Shown: positions 47,738-59,444 of the stretch, in pieces
How positions within the stretch are numbered: position 1 is the first letter of the stretch
Layout: every line of letters begins with the position of its first letter
Source of the DNA: Tolypeutes matacus
Taxonomy: Eukaryota > Chordata > Mammalia > Cingulata > Chlamyphoridae
Assembly: GCA_026826555.1 (NCBI GenBank)
Contig: JAKSZT010053764.1
Location: forward strand, 35,484,079 to 35,548,078
Length of the DNA: 64,000 bases
Direction of reading: 5' to 3'
Made by a program: the position numbers and the translations under genes
Notes under the pieces: generated by a model
What the model saw: the letters and a program-made list of their open reading frames with translations, nothing else
Told to the model about the DNA's origin: nothing
Databases searched by the model: none

Positions 47738-47945
47738 GACAAGTAGTTCTCAACCAGGAATGATTTTGCTCCCTCAAGGAATATTTGTCAATGTCTGGAG
47801 ACATTTTTGGTTGTCAGAGCGGGGTGGCAGGGTAGTACAGAAATCTAGTGGGTAGAGACCAGGGATGCTGCTAAGCACCCTGCAATGCTTCCTACAGGAC
47901 AGCCACCTACAACAGAGAATTATCCAGCCCAAATGCCAATTATAC
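47738..47945 (+). mobile_element. MER20 DNA transposon
   Basis: TAGTTCTCAACCAGGAATGATTTTGC, GTCAATGTCTGGAGACATTTTTGGTTGTC, GGGATGCTGCTAAGCACCC and ACAGAGAATTATCCAGCCC follow MER20 end to end (usual length about 219 bp). MER20 copies have been linked to endometrial gene regulation in placental mammals; nothing here shows this copy acts so. Confidence 0.82.
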
Positions 47946-48079
47946 ATTTATGTAAAAATCCAGCAAGAAGTACACTTTAGATATGCTCTTTTTACTATAT
48001 GCTACATCAGAATAAAAATTGTCAAAAAATAATTGTGAATCAACAAAATGATTTATTCTGTCTATTAGATACCTTAAAA

Positions 48080-48272
48080 CAGGGGTTCTTAACAAGAGGT
48101 CTGTGAGCTTGAATTGAAATTCAAAAAAACATTATTCTTGTGGGGATGTGTTGGTGCGGGTGTGATATATTTATTAAATAATACACAGTATCGTGTGGGC
48201 TTAGTAAGGGGTCTGTGGTTTTCACCTGACTGGCAACGGGGTCCATGGAACAAAAAAGATTAAGAACCCCTG
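48080..48272 (+). mobile_element. hAT-like MITE, copy 2
   Basis: Ends CAGGGGTTCTTAAC and ATTAAGAACCCCTG (13 of 14 paired), flanked by CCTTAAAA (48072-48079) and CTTTAAAA (48273-48280), an 8-bp duplication with one change as expected for hAT. Highly similar to 42541-42739. Confidence 0.92.
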
Positions 48273-49689
48273 CTTTAAAATGTGTAAAAATTTGAATTAG
48301 ATGGGATAATTAGATGGAACTATTTAGTAATTCTTTTGGCCTGGGGTGTCTGGAAAAATTATAAGTCAGTCATGAACTAATAAAGTTTAGGAACCTCTAT
48401 CTAGGAAAACTGAATGAGTATATAAGTTCAGCAGTATTTATATAACACATCAGACTACTTTGCAACTTTTTAAAAACAAGTATGGACAACTTGCAGTTTC
48501 TGGTCCATCATGCAAAAAGCTTGAAAGTCATCACTACCATCCTTGCAACAAGAAAAAAGCTGAAAAACTGAAAACTACCAACTCTTCTTAGATCTATCAG
48601 AGAATTGAGGTCACAGAGCAAACCATTGCCCCAGCAACTGAAGAGGATGGAGATACACAGAACCACAGCTTACTTAGAGCAGAAACCCCTTCTGGAAGCA
48701 ACACTTGAAAGGAATTAACTCATTGCTGGAGACTGAGCATGGACTTCTATAAAAGATAAAAATTCCTGGAGGCCCAGCCTTAGAGGGTCACCTATATGGA
48801 AGCCTAGCTTTAGGGACACCACCTACACTTTTGTGAGTTTTACCTCCAGGAGCCCCACCAGTTTCTTACTGAGCAGACCAGAGAAAAATAAGCTCCTGCT
48901 TTCAGCAGGTGGAGAGAGAAAGTAACCATTTTTGAAATACTCCCCGAATATTGGAGGAAAGTAACCATTTTGAAATATACCCTGAGCTTTCTGTTCTCCT
49001 TAACAATGGACTGTTCTCAAAAAGAAACTATTTTACCAGAGCCTAAACAATTTGAGTTTTACCAGAGCCTAACCTAGCTGAGGAAAGGAAATATCCAACT
49101 TCAGCCCCCACTACCCTCAATATAGGAGAAAGGAAATACACAATTCCAGACCCCTACCCTTCTTATCTCACTTAATGGTTGAAAAAGAAAAAGCTGAAAG
49201 GCATTTGTGAAGGTCACAATCCAGGTGTGGAAGCTCACTAAAAGATTGAGTCCTAATCATAGGATTATAGAGGATTCTCCTTCTCCCACATTTTACTGCC
49301 AGATTGATAGAGAGTTCCTGTGTAATAGGAACAGCTGAAAGAACTGCAAGGCTCAGCCCCTAATTAAGAAAGAGTCTCCAGGGAAACCCAAAGACAACAA
49401 GGGAGACAAAAAAAAAAAAAAAAAAAAACCAAGTACACCAGAGGAAATATTAGCCTCTGAAAGCAACAACAAACAGTAGAGACAGTCTAACTCCTAGCCA
49501 GATAAATATAACACCTCACACTAAAGCCCTACTTACTTTTTATTCCATTTTACCAAATATATCATGTCCATCTGTCAACAAAAATGTACAAGGCAAGACA
49601 GAGCAAGCATTAGGATCAGACCCAGATATAGCAGAGATTTTTGGAATAATCAGACCAGGAATTTAAAATAACTATGATTCCTATGTTAA

Positions 49690-50160
49690 GAGTTCTACTG
49701 GAAAAAAGTGACAACATGCAAGAACAGATGGGTAATATAAGCAGAGAAGTGGAAACTCTAATAAAGAATCAAAAGAAAATGCTAGAAATAAAAAACACTG
49801 TAACAGAATTGAAGAATACGTTGGGCTTATAGGTAGACTGGACACAGGCAAGGAAAGAATCAGTGCACTTGAAGATATGTCAATAGAAACTCCCCAAAGT
49901 GAAAAACAATGCGAAAAAAGACTAAAAAATAAATGGAACAGAATATCCAAGAACTGTGGGACAATTACAAAAAGAATAGCACATGCATAATGGGAATATC
50001 AGAAGGAAAAAAAAGGGAAAAAGGAATAGAAGAAATAATGGAAGGAAGAATGGCTGAGAATTTTCTGAAAATATTGACAAACTGCAAACCACTGATCCAG
50101 GAAACTCAAAGATACCAAGAAGCACAAATACCAAAAATTTATACCTAGGCATATCATACC
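49690..50160 (+). pseudogene. L1 ORF1 remnant
   Basis: The open piece at 49933-50148 (71 codons) contains QELWDNYKK and, later, IMGISEGKKREKGIEE and MAENF. These match the L1 ORF1 RNA-binding protein, whose intact copies bind L1 RNA as a trimer with a coiled coil. The upstream coiled-coil-coding part and the downstream C-terminal part are broken by stops. No function expected. Confidence 0.85.
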
Positions 50161-53100
50161 AAACTACAGAAAATCAAAGACAAAGAGAAAATCTTGAAAG
50201 AAGTCAGAAGGGAAAAAATGCCTTACCTAAAGAAACAAAGATAAGAATTACAACATATTTCCCTGTAGAAATCACGCAAAGAAGAACAGTGGTATGAAAT
50301 ATTCAAAATGTTGATAGAAAAATAAATTACACACACATCAACATAGAATTGGGCCCAGTGAAATTATCCTTCAAAAGGGAAAGGAGAAATAAAGACTTTC
50401 TCAGACAAACAAAAATCAAATTTGTAGCCAGTAGACCTGCCTTGTAAGAAATATTTAAGTTCTTCTGAGGGGAAGAAAATGACATAGGTCAGAAACTCAG
50501 ATCTTTATAAAGAAAGGAAGAGCATTCAAGAAGGACTAAATGAAGGCAAATTAAAACCTTTATTTTCCTTATGCTTAACTAATCTAACAGATAACAGTTT
50601 ATTCAAAATAATAATAGCAACAACATATTAGAGAATCATACCATATGGATAAGTGAAATGTATGACAATAATATAATAAAAGACAGGAGGGAAGAATTGG
50701 GAATAATCTGTTATAATCTGCACTACCTGTGAAGTGGTATACAGCATTATTTAAAAGTGTACTTAGATTAGTTGTGAAGATATATTGCAAACTCTAGGAC
50801 AACCCTTAAAATTTTTTAAAGAATTATAACTGATAGGCTAAGAAAGGAAAAAAATGTAATCATATAAAATTCTCAATTAAAACTAGAGAATACACACATA
50901 CAGAAAGAAAACAAGACAGAAAAAGAAACAAAGATCAAGGACAATGATGAGAAACAGTTACAAATATGTGGGGAGATCAGACAACACACTTCTAAATAAC
51001 ACTTTGGTCAAAGAAGTAGCCTCAAGATTATTAATCTAACTGTATTAATAATCGCTTTAAATGTAAATGGTCTAAATACACCAATTAAAAGACAGAGTCT
51101 GTCTGAGTGCAGTAAAAAAAGACTTGATTATATGTTGCCTATAAGAAGCCCACTTTAAATATAAAGACAGATAGAATAAAAGGAAAGAGAGGGAGAAAGG
51201 TCTACATGCTAACCGTAGCTATATGAATTTCAGTCAAAGCAGATTTCAGAACAAGGAAAATTATTGGGGATATAGAGGGTAATTGCATAAAAACAAAGAG
51301 GTCAATTCTCCATAAACATCCTTAACATATATACACCTAGGAACAGAGCATCAAAACACATGAGGTACCAACAGATAGAACTGCAAGGAAAAATAGACAA
51401 ATCCCCTATTTTATTTGGAGACTTTAACACTTCTCCTTCGGTAATTGACAGATTGAGCAGACAGAAAATCAGTAAGGATATCGTTGAACAGGACAGCACG
51501 TGGCATTCATCATTTTCTGGATGTAATTGACATTTATAGAACTCTTCATCAAACAACAGCAGAATATACATTCTTGCTCATGTGGAACATTGACCAAGAT
51601 AAACCATATTCTGGGCCATAAAGCCCACCTTTACAAATTTAAAATAATAGAAATCATACAAAGCATGCTTTCAGAACACAATGGAATTAAATTAAAAATA
51701 AACAACAGAGACAGATGGAAAATACTGAAATATTTGAAAATCAAATGACACACTCCTAAATTACACATCAGTCAAAGAAGTAGCCTCAAGATAAATTAAA
51801 GAGATATATTGAACTAAATGAGAATGAAAATATAACTTATTGGAATTGGTGTGATGCAGCAAAAGCAGTGCTTAGAAGGATATTTATAGCATTGAATGCA
51901 TATATTAGAAAAGAAGAAAGATCTAAAATAAAAAATCTAAACTTCCACCCTAGGAAACTTGAAAAAGAAGGGCAAATTAATCCTAAATAAGCAGAAGAAA
52001 AAAGATAATAAAAATTAGAATGGAAGTCAATAAAATTAAAAGAGAAAATTAATAGAGAAAAATCAACAAAACCAAAAGATGGTTCTTTGAAAAGATCAAT
52101 ACAATTGATAAACCTCTAACCAGACTAGCCAAGAAAAAATGAGATAAGATACAAATTACTAATATCAGAAATGAAAGAAGAGGCATCACAACTGTGCCCA
52201 TGGATATTAAAAGGATTAAACAAGGAATATTATGAACAGCTACATCTCCACAAATTTGATAATGTAGATGGAATGGACCAATTCCTTGAAAGACACAATC
52301 TTTCAAAACTCACACAAGGAGAAACCGTTCTGCATAGGCCTATCTATTAAAGAAATAGAATCAACAATTAACTTTCTAAAACAGAAAGCACCAGGCCAAG
52401 ATAATTTCACTGGTGAATTCTACTAAATATTTAAAGAAGAAATTATGCCAATTTTCTACAATCTCTTCCAGAAAATAGAAGCAGAAGGCACATTCCTAGT
52501 TCATTTTATGAGGCAAGTATTATCCTAATACCAAAGCCAGAGAAAGATGTTACTAGGAAGGAAGATTACAGACCCATAGATCTCAGAACATAGATGCAAA
52601 AATCCTCAATGAAATATTAGCAAATTGAATCCAACAATGTATAGAAAAAATTATACACCATGACCAACTATAATGTATTCCATTGAATGGTTCAACATTC
52701 AGAAATTAATTAATGTAATTTATCACATCAACAGGCTAAAGAAGAAAATCATATGATCCTATCAATAGTTGCAGAGAAAGCATTTGAGAAAATCGAATAC
52801 CATTCATGATAAAAACTCTAAACAAATTAGGAATAGAGGGGAACTTTCTCAACTTAATAAAGAACATCTACAAAAATCCTACAGCTAGCAGTATACTTAA
52901 TGGTGAGAAACTAGATGCTTTCTTGCCAAGACTGTGAACAATAAAAGGATTTCCCTTCCACCACTCCTATTCAACATCATACTGTGAGTTCTAGCTAATG
53001 CAATAAGGTAAGAAAAGGAAATAAAGATATACCAATAGGGAAGAAATAAATAAAACTGTCTTTGTTCACAGGTGACATGGTTTTCTATATAGAAAATCTC

Positions 53101-53247
53101 AGAGAAATAAGAACAAAAACAAAAAAACTCCTGGAACTAGTAAGTAGTTATAGCAAGGTTGTAAGATACAAGTTTAATATACAAAGTCATTTGTTTTCCT
53201 ATAGACCAGCAATGAACAATTGGAATTTGAAATTAAAAACACAGCAC

Positions 53248-53671
53248 TGGGGGAGGAGATGTGGCTCAAGCAGTTGAGCACCCGCCTTCCACATGGGCGG
53301 TCCCGGGTTTGGTTCCCAGTGCCTCCTAAAGAAGACGAACAGTGAGCAGACATCAAGCAAAAACAATGAGCAAACAACAAGCAAAAACAATGAGCAGACA
53401 ATAAACAATGAGCAGACAACAAACAGACAACAATGAGCAAACAATAGGTTGACAACGAGCAAAAACAAAAATGAGCAAGGAGCATATGTAACTCAAGCAG
53501 TTGAGCTCCCACCTCCCACATGGGAGGTCCCAGGTTTGGTTCCCAGTGCCTCTTAAAGAAAAAAAAACAAACAGCAGACAATGAGCAAAAAAAACAAAAA
53601 CAAAACAATGAGCAGACAATGAGCACAAACAATGAGAAACAGACAAGGGAGCCATCTTGGGGGGGGTGGGT
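53248..53671 (+). mobile_element. Dimeric DAS-type SINE inside L1 ORF2
   Basis: Heads at 53250 and about 53476, each followed by repeated CAAACAATGAGCAGACAA-like words. AACACAGCAC is duplicated at 53238-53247 and 53672-53681. L1 sequence resumes exactly after it (CACCATTTACATTCATTTATATTAGCACC). The 244-codon minus frame is antisense SINE. Confidence 0.95.
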
Positions 53672-54298
53672 AACACAGCACCATTTACATTCATTTATAT
53701 TAGCACCAAAAAAAAAGTAATACTTAGGTATAGGTCTGACAGAACATGTACAAGATCTATATGAAGAAAATGTCAAAACTCTGATGACAGAAATCAAAAA
53801 TCTAAATAAATAGAGAGATAGTCCATGTTCATGGAAAGGAAGAATCAATATTGTTAAGGTGTCAATTCTTCTCAAATTGATTTGTATATTCAACACAATC
53901 CCAATCAAAATCCCAGGAAATTATTTTGCATATATAGATAAACTCAGTCTAAAGTTGATATGGAAAAGTAAAAGACCCAGAATAACCAACACAATACTGA
54001 AGAACAAAGTTGGGAGACTGACACTACCCAACTTCAAGACTACAATAAAACTACAGTGATCAAGGCAATGTTGTACTAGTGAAAGAACAGAAAAATAGAT
54101 CAGTAGAACAGAATAGAGAACCCAGAAACAGAACCACACAAGTATGGTCAATTAATCTTTGGCAATACAATGGAGAAAGGATAGTCTATTCAACAAATTT
54201 TTGCTGGAACAACTAGATATCTACATGCAAAAAAAAAAAAGAATCTAAACACAAATCTTATACTTTTTAAAAACAATTAACTCATAAATGAATCATAG

Positions 54299-55289
54299 CT
54301 TCTTCTGCCACTCCTGGTGCTGCTTGTGTGCTTGTACGGTGTGGACCTGGTACCTCTTGTGAAGCAGCAACTGAGGAGACTCCAGCTCTCGCCATGGCCA
54401 ATGAAAAACCCAAGGAAGGAGTCAAGACTGAGAACAACGATCATATTAATTTGAAGGTGGCGGGCAGAATGGTTCTGTGGTGCAGTTTACGATTAAGAGG
54501 CATACACCACTTAGTAAACTAATGAAAGCCTATTGTGAATGACAGCGTTTGTCAGTGAGACAGATCAGATTCTGATTTTACGGGCAGCCAATCAATGAAA
54601 CAGACACACTTGCACAGTTGGAAATGAAGGCTGAAGATACAATTAATGTGTTCCAGCAACAGACAGGTGAAGTCTATTGAAAAGGAAGCCTGCTACTTTA
54701 CTCCAGAACTCTGTTCCTACAGACTAAGAAAACATTCTCAATTAGAAAAACCACAATTTGTTTCTACCACATCCTGACTACTACAGTATAGTTTTCTCTA
54801 TTCTTTCATTTTACCCTTCCCCATTTCTTTATTGTACATAAAGTAACTGGTGTATGTGCACAAGAATATTGCTTTTTTTTTTTTTTAACTAAATGGCCAA
54901 TGGTATGTTCTGATCGACATCAAATGGAGATGGAATGGGGAAAAATACTGGTTCTGTGAAAATACCCTTTTTCTCCATTACTGGCATGCTCATTCAGCTC
55001 TTATCTTTATATTCCAGTAAGTTATTTTGCTCTCACTGTTTAACAAAAACCAACAACATAAAAAATCCTTGTATACCTTGTTTGATTGGAGAATTTTAAT
55101 ATTTTTCATTTATCATTGTAAAACCAAGGACAATTTTATAACTTTTTTGTATGTAGGGCAATCTGTCTTTAAGTAAGGATAAATTACTCTAAAAGAAATG
55201 AATCCTAGATAGTCTTCCCTTCAAGTCAAGCATCTTGTTGTTTAAATAAACTTCTTGTTTAAAAGGAGAGAGAGAAAAAAAAAAAAAAA
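54299..55289 (+). pseudogene. SUMO2: Processed SUMO2 pseudogene
   Basis: Intronless copy of the SUMO2 mRNA, whose protein is conjugated to lysines of nuclear proteins. A 5' UTR of about 95 bases (54299-54393) precedes the ATG at 54394. The first 24 codons read [20 protein letters not shown] and on, one residue off the known start (D3N). A single-base deletion after codon 24 (in the GGCGGG stretch, 54462-54467) shifts the frame. In the corrected frame two CGA arginine codons have become TGA, one before CAGCGTTTG and one before TTTTACGGG. The normal end maps to a stop at 54678-54680; total coding span is 287 bases against 288. The 3' UTR follows with AATAAA at 55245-55250 and a poly(A) tail at about 55274-55289. 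GAATCATAG/GAATCGTAG flank it (54290-54298, 55290-55298). It sits in the 3' half of L1 ORF2. Not expected to make protein. Confidence 0.96.
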
Positions 55290-56611
55290 GAATCGTAGAT
55301 CTAAATGTGAAATGCAAAACTTTAAAACTTCAAGAAGATAACTTAGGAAAAAATCTAGATGCTGTTGGGGTTGACAATTACTTTTCAGACCCAAAACCAA
55401 AAGCAAGATCCATGAAAGAAAAATTGATAACCTGGACTTCATTAAAATCAAACTGTGCAAATGACATTGTTACAAGACAAGCCACAGACTGGGAGAAAAT
55501 ATTTTTAAAACACTTATCTGATAGAGGACTTCTATCCAACATATACAAAGAACTCTTAAAACTCAACAATAAGAAAACAACCCAATTACAAAATAGGCAA
55601 ACGATCTGAACAGACATGCCACCAAAAAAGATAAACAGAGAGCAAATAAACATGTAAAAAAGATGTGCAGCAACATATATCATTAGGGAATTGCACATTA
55701 AAACAACAATTTCAAAACACTCCCTCTTAGAATGGCTAGCATCTAAAACACTGACAACACTAAATGTTGGTGAGGATGTAGAGCAAAAGGAACTTTCATT
55801 CATTGCTGGTGGGAATGCAAAATGGTACAAACACTTTGTTAAACAGTCTGGGAATTTCTTACAAAGCTAAAAGAAGACTTACATACGATTCAGCAACCAT
55901 GCTCCTGATATTTACCCAAAGAAGCAGAAAACTGAGGTCTACACAAAAACTTGCACATGAATGTTTATACTAGCTTTACCCATAAAAACAAAATTTAGAA
56001 GTAATCAAGATGTCCTTCAAAAGGGGCATGGATAAACAAAATATGGTACATCCATACAATGGAATATTATTCAACACTAAGAAGAAATGAGCTATCAAGC
56101 TATGAAAAGACATTCAGTGCACAATGATAAGTAAAAGAAGCCAGTCTGAAGAGGCTACATATTATATGATTCCAACTATATGACCTTGTGGAAAAGGCAA
56201 AACTACAGAGACAGTAAAAAGATCAGTGGTTGCCAGGGTTCAGTGGGAGGGATGAATAAATGGAGCATGGGGCATTTTTAGGGCAGTGAAACTAAGCTGT
56301 ATGATGCTGTAATGGCAGATACGTGATATGCACATGTATGTATGTATGCTGTTGTCACAACTCATAGAATTGTACAACACAAAGAGTGAATCCTAATGTA
56401 GACTATGGGCTTTAGTTAATAATTATATATCAATATTGGTTCACCAGTGATAACAAATGTACTACATTAATGCAAGAGGTTAAGAATAGAAGAAACTGTG
56501 CAGTGGTCAGGGGTGGGGAAAAGAAGTATATATAGGAACTCTGTACTTTCTGCACAATATTTCTGTAGACCCAAAACTGCTCTAAAACTAAAATCTATTA
56601 CTATTTTTTTA

Positions 56612-57310
56612 AAAGTCACAATTTCCAAAAGATGGAAACAACCCAAGTATCTATCAACCAATGAATGGATAAACAAAATATGGTATATACATGCAATGGA
56701 ATATTAGTCATAAAAAGGAATGAAGTTCTGATACATGCAGCAGCATGGATGAACCTGGAAGACATCGTGTTGAGTGAAATAACTCAGACATAAAAGAACA
56801 AATATTGTATGACCTCACTGATATGAAATAATTAGAATAAGCAAACTTACTCATGGAGTCAGAATCCAGAATATAAGCTATCCGGGGCTAAGGTAGGGGT
56901 AGGGAATGGGTAGCCAATGCTTAAATTGTACAGAGTTTCTATCTGGGGTGATGGAAAAGTTTTGGTAAATAGATGGTGGTGATGGCAGCACAACATTGTG
57001 AATAAAATTAACAGTACTGAATTATATATGTAAATGTGGATAAAAGGGGTCATTTTAGGTTGTATCTATGTTATTGGAATAAAATTTCTTTTAAAAAGCC
57101 ATAGAATTGTACAACACAAACATTGAACCGTAATGTAAACCAGAGACTCTAATTAATAATACAATTATAACAATATTCTTTCATCAATTGCAACAAATGG
57201 ACCAAATAAATGAAAGGTGTTAATAATGAGGGCGGGTATATGGAAACTCTGTGTTTTCTGCATGATTTTTCTGTAAACCTACAACTTCTCTAATTAAAAA
57301 GAAAAAGAAA
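56612..57310 (+). mobile_element. 5'-truncated younger L1, 3' end
   Basis: Starts in the ORF2 end (AGATGGAAACAACCCAAGTATC), runs through CAAATATTGTATGACCTCACTGATATGAA and GATGGTGGTGATGGCAGCACAAC, and ends TCTGTAAACCTACAACTTCTCTAATTAAAAAG. This 3' UTR type also ends the fragment at 61528 and fits a xenarthran L1 lineage. It joins directly onto the tail of the older L1M. Confidence 0.85.
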
Positions 57311-57314
57311 AGTG

Positions 57315-58235
57315 GGTCTCCCTTCCTAAAGGAAAGAGATTATTTTACTCATCTTTGTCTTTCCCAAGACAGGGAGTGTTTGCTAAATGACCGCTGAATA
57401 AAAGCCGGGCAAGTGCCTTTTTAAAGGGGGAGATTGTTACTCACAGAATCCTGTAGCTAATGTGTAATTTCAGTCAATGGGATAAAATATGAAAATCCAC
57501 GAGAGAAGAAAAGGAAGAAAGGAAAATTGGGGATAGGAAGATTGGCACAGTGGGGTTTTCCCGGTATCCTAACCTGATGGAGCTGACACAATATTCTCTT
57601 CTGTTCATGGAAGTGGCTTGGCCTTAGTGTGAGCACAGATAAAATTTCTTGGGTTGAAAACATTGGAGCAGCTGATTGCACCATATCTGTCTCATAAACA
57701 CCAGTGGAAAACTGCCCATTCCACTCTGAGTTATGTAGAATTTTTTCAGTTGTGTTCAAAGCACTGCCACAGACATGTTCATTTTATTACCTGCTTTTCA
57801 GTTAACAAAAGGCATGAACATCACTGGGAGCCCAAGCCGGGCCCAGGTTCAAATGCCCTACTTTCCAGAAAGCATCCAAGACGCTCCACTTCAGTACAAG
57901 GTAGCATCCCCTTGACCTTTTGCAGTTCTCCCTGGTTTTTTAGTATCTAGACTCTCGCAGGCAAGCACAATTATTTGTAGTGCCAGATACCAATGGAGAA
58001 TTGTGAAGCTGATGAAGAAATGAATCAAAATAATTTTAAATTACCTGCAGAGAAGTGTGGAGGAAGACTCAAACTGCAGCAAAATTTGATGAGGAAAAAT
58101 AATGGTCTGCCTGAAAAAATCAATGAAACCGAAATGGACTGACCGTAGAGAATTCTCTTATACACATAGACCATGCCTAACCTTAGATGCACCCAGTGCT
58201 TTCCCAGCTTGCTGATGACAGCATAAATCTGTCTT
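57315..58235. other. No gene recognised
   Basis: Unique sequence. Overlapping frames on both strands (57457-57759 minus, 57654-57950 plus) lack motifs. Confidence 0.4.
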
Positions 58236-58239
58236 TCCT

Positions 58240-58392
58240 CTCACACTTTAATCTGCACATGAATGACATAGGAATCTTGTGAACATGTAGATTCTGATTC
58301 AGGAGGTCTGGGGTGGGGCCTAAGAATCTACATTTCTAACAAGGTTCCAGGAGGTATTGCTACTGCTAATGTGCGCACAGAGGTCTAGAGGA
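58240..58392 (-). mobile_element. MER5A-like element
   Basis: GATTCTGATTCAGGAGGTCTGGGGTGGGG and AAGAATCTACATTTCTAACAAGG are MER5A in reverse. It abuts a sense copy. Confidence 0.8.
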
Positions 58393-58578
58393 GGGTTTCT
58401 CACAGTGTTGGCCCTGAACCAGAATCAGCATCACTGGGGATCTTGTCAGGCCTGCAAATTCTTAGACCTCCCTAGTCTGACTCAATCAGAAATGCCGGGG
58501 ATAGGGCCCAGAAATCTGATTTTTAAGAAGTTTCCCAAATGACTTTGAGTCACTCTAAAGATTGAAAACTAAGAATCT
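58393..58578 (+). mobile_element. MER5A element
   Basis: GGGTTTCTCACAGTGTTGGCCC, CCAGAATCAGCATCACTGGGG and CAGAAATGCCGGGGATAGGGCC run along MER5A in sense, near full length (about 189 bp usual). Confidence 0.85.
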
Positions 58579-58789
58579 TCTAGATCTAGGCTCCGCTTTC
58601 ATGTAGGCCTATCCCCATGTTTGCCATGAAAATTTATCTTGTTAAGAAAACCCTAAGATACCTTCCCTTTCTCTGAAATCACCTTCCCTTAAATTTCTGC
58701 TTCACATTGTTAACTTTTACATGCTCTTATTAGTTTCCCAAACTGTATCAAGAGCCATGATTTTGTCTTCCAAACTATATCAAGAGCTA

Positions 58790-58880
58790 ATTGCAGGCAC
58801 GGTCCATGCCTTCCTTTTTCAGCTCTGTATCTCCAGTTTAGCACAGTGCTCAATAAATACCTGTTAATAGGCTGATTGAT
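58790..58880 (+). mobile_element. L2 3' end
   Basis: CTCTGTATCTCCAGTTTAGCACAGTGCTCAATAAATACC is the L2 terminal sequence. Confidence 0.65.
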
Positions 58881-58977
58881 ATTATGTGAATTCACTTTGA
58901 AGTCAAATATAGTTAAGTGAGGTGAGGGATTCAGTTGCGAGTCTGAGCATCCTTTTCATGTGAATAAAAATATAGGA

Positions 58978-59440
58978 ATTTGTATTAATTAATGTTATAT
59001 AACAAACCATCACAAAACTTAATGACTTAAAACAACAATACTCACTCATTATCTCTCATGGATTCTGTGGGTCAGGACTTTGCGGCCAGCTTGGCTGGGC
59101 AATTCTGGCATGGGTTGAGGGTCCCTGATGAGGTTGCAGTCAGAGGTTGGCTGGCTGAAGTCACCTGAGGCTTGTCTGGGCTGAAGGCTCCGTCCCTGAC
59201 ATGACTGGCAAATTGGTGCTGGTTGTCCTCAGGAGGCCTCTTCAGTGACCTCACAGCATGGCAGCTGGCTTCCTCCAAAGGATGCAATCCAAGAGACGAA
59301 GGCAGAAAGTACCATGTTGTCACTTGGATAATATTCTATTGATCTCACTGGTTAACCCCTATTCAATGTAGGAAGTGACTTCACAAGCCAAGAACACCAG
59401 GAAGATAACAAAGGATAACTGGAGGTCATCAAGGAGCTTG
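58978..59440 (-). mobile_element. MaLR-like LTR
   Basis: ATATAACAAACCATCACAAAACTTAATGACTTAAAACAACAA and GATTCTGTGGGTCAGGACTTTG follow the same type as 13313-13742. Family name tentative. Confidence 0.55.
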
Positions 59441-59444
59441 GATA

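Larger units (their letters stand above)
51140..55960 (+). pseudogene. L1 ORF2 remnant (endonuclease and reverse transcriptase)
   Basis: ORF2 normally supplies the endonuclease and reverse transcriptase of L1. The endonuclease end is readable at 51527-51748, where TKINHILGHK replaces the usual ...IDHILGHK and SEHNGIKLKINNR replaces SDHNGIKL..., so two catalytic-site positions are altered. The reverse transcriptase box at 53065-53076 reads FTGD instead of FADD. A SINE and the SUMO2 retrocopy interrupt the frame further on, and many stops are present. It cannot encode an active enzyme. Confidence 0.88.
48455..56606 (+). mobile_element. Nearly full-length L1M LINE, dead, with two nested insertions
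   Basis: In order: a 5' UTR-like part (48455-49650, with GTAACCATTTTTGAAATACTCC), ORF1 remains (49690-50160), an inter-ORF section, ORF2 remains (about 51140-55960) and an L1M-type 3' UTR (56340-56600: CATAGAATTGTACAACACAAAGAG, CCCAAAACTGCTCTAAAACT). Without the SINE (53248-53671) and the SUMO2 pseudogene (54299-55289) it is about 6.7 kb, the length of a complete L1. The 5' border is approximate. Many stops and frameshifts; subfamily probably L1MA/L1MB by its 3' UTR. Confidence 0.85.

Noticed and set aside
53174..53908. 244-codon minus-strand open frame, the longest in the window
   Set aside because: It crosses L1 sequence and both units of a dimeric SINE in antisense; its Cys/Leu-rich repeats come from repeated SINE linker words.
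54328..54522. 64-codon frame starting upstream of the SUMO2 ATG
   Set aside because: It reads in from the 5' UTR of the retrocopy and loses the SUMO frame after the deletion; not a separate gene.
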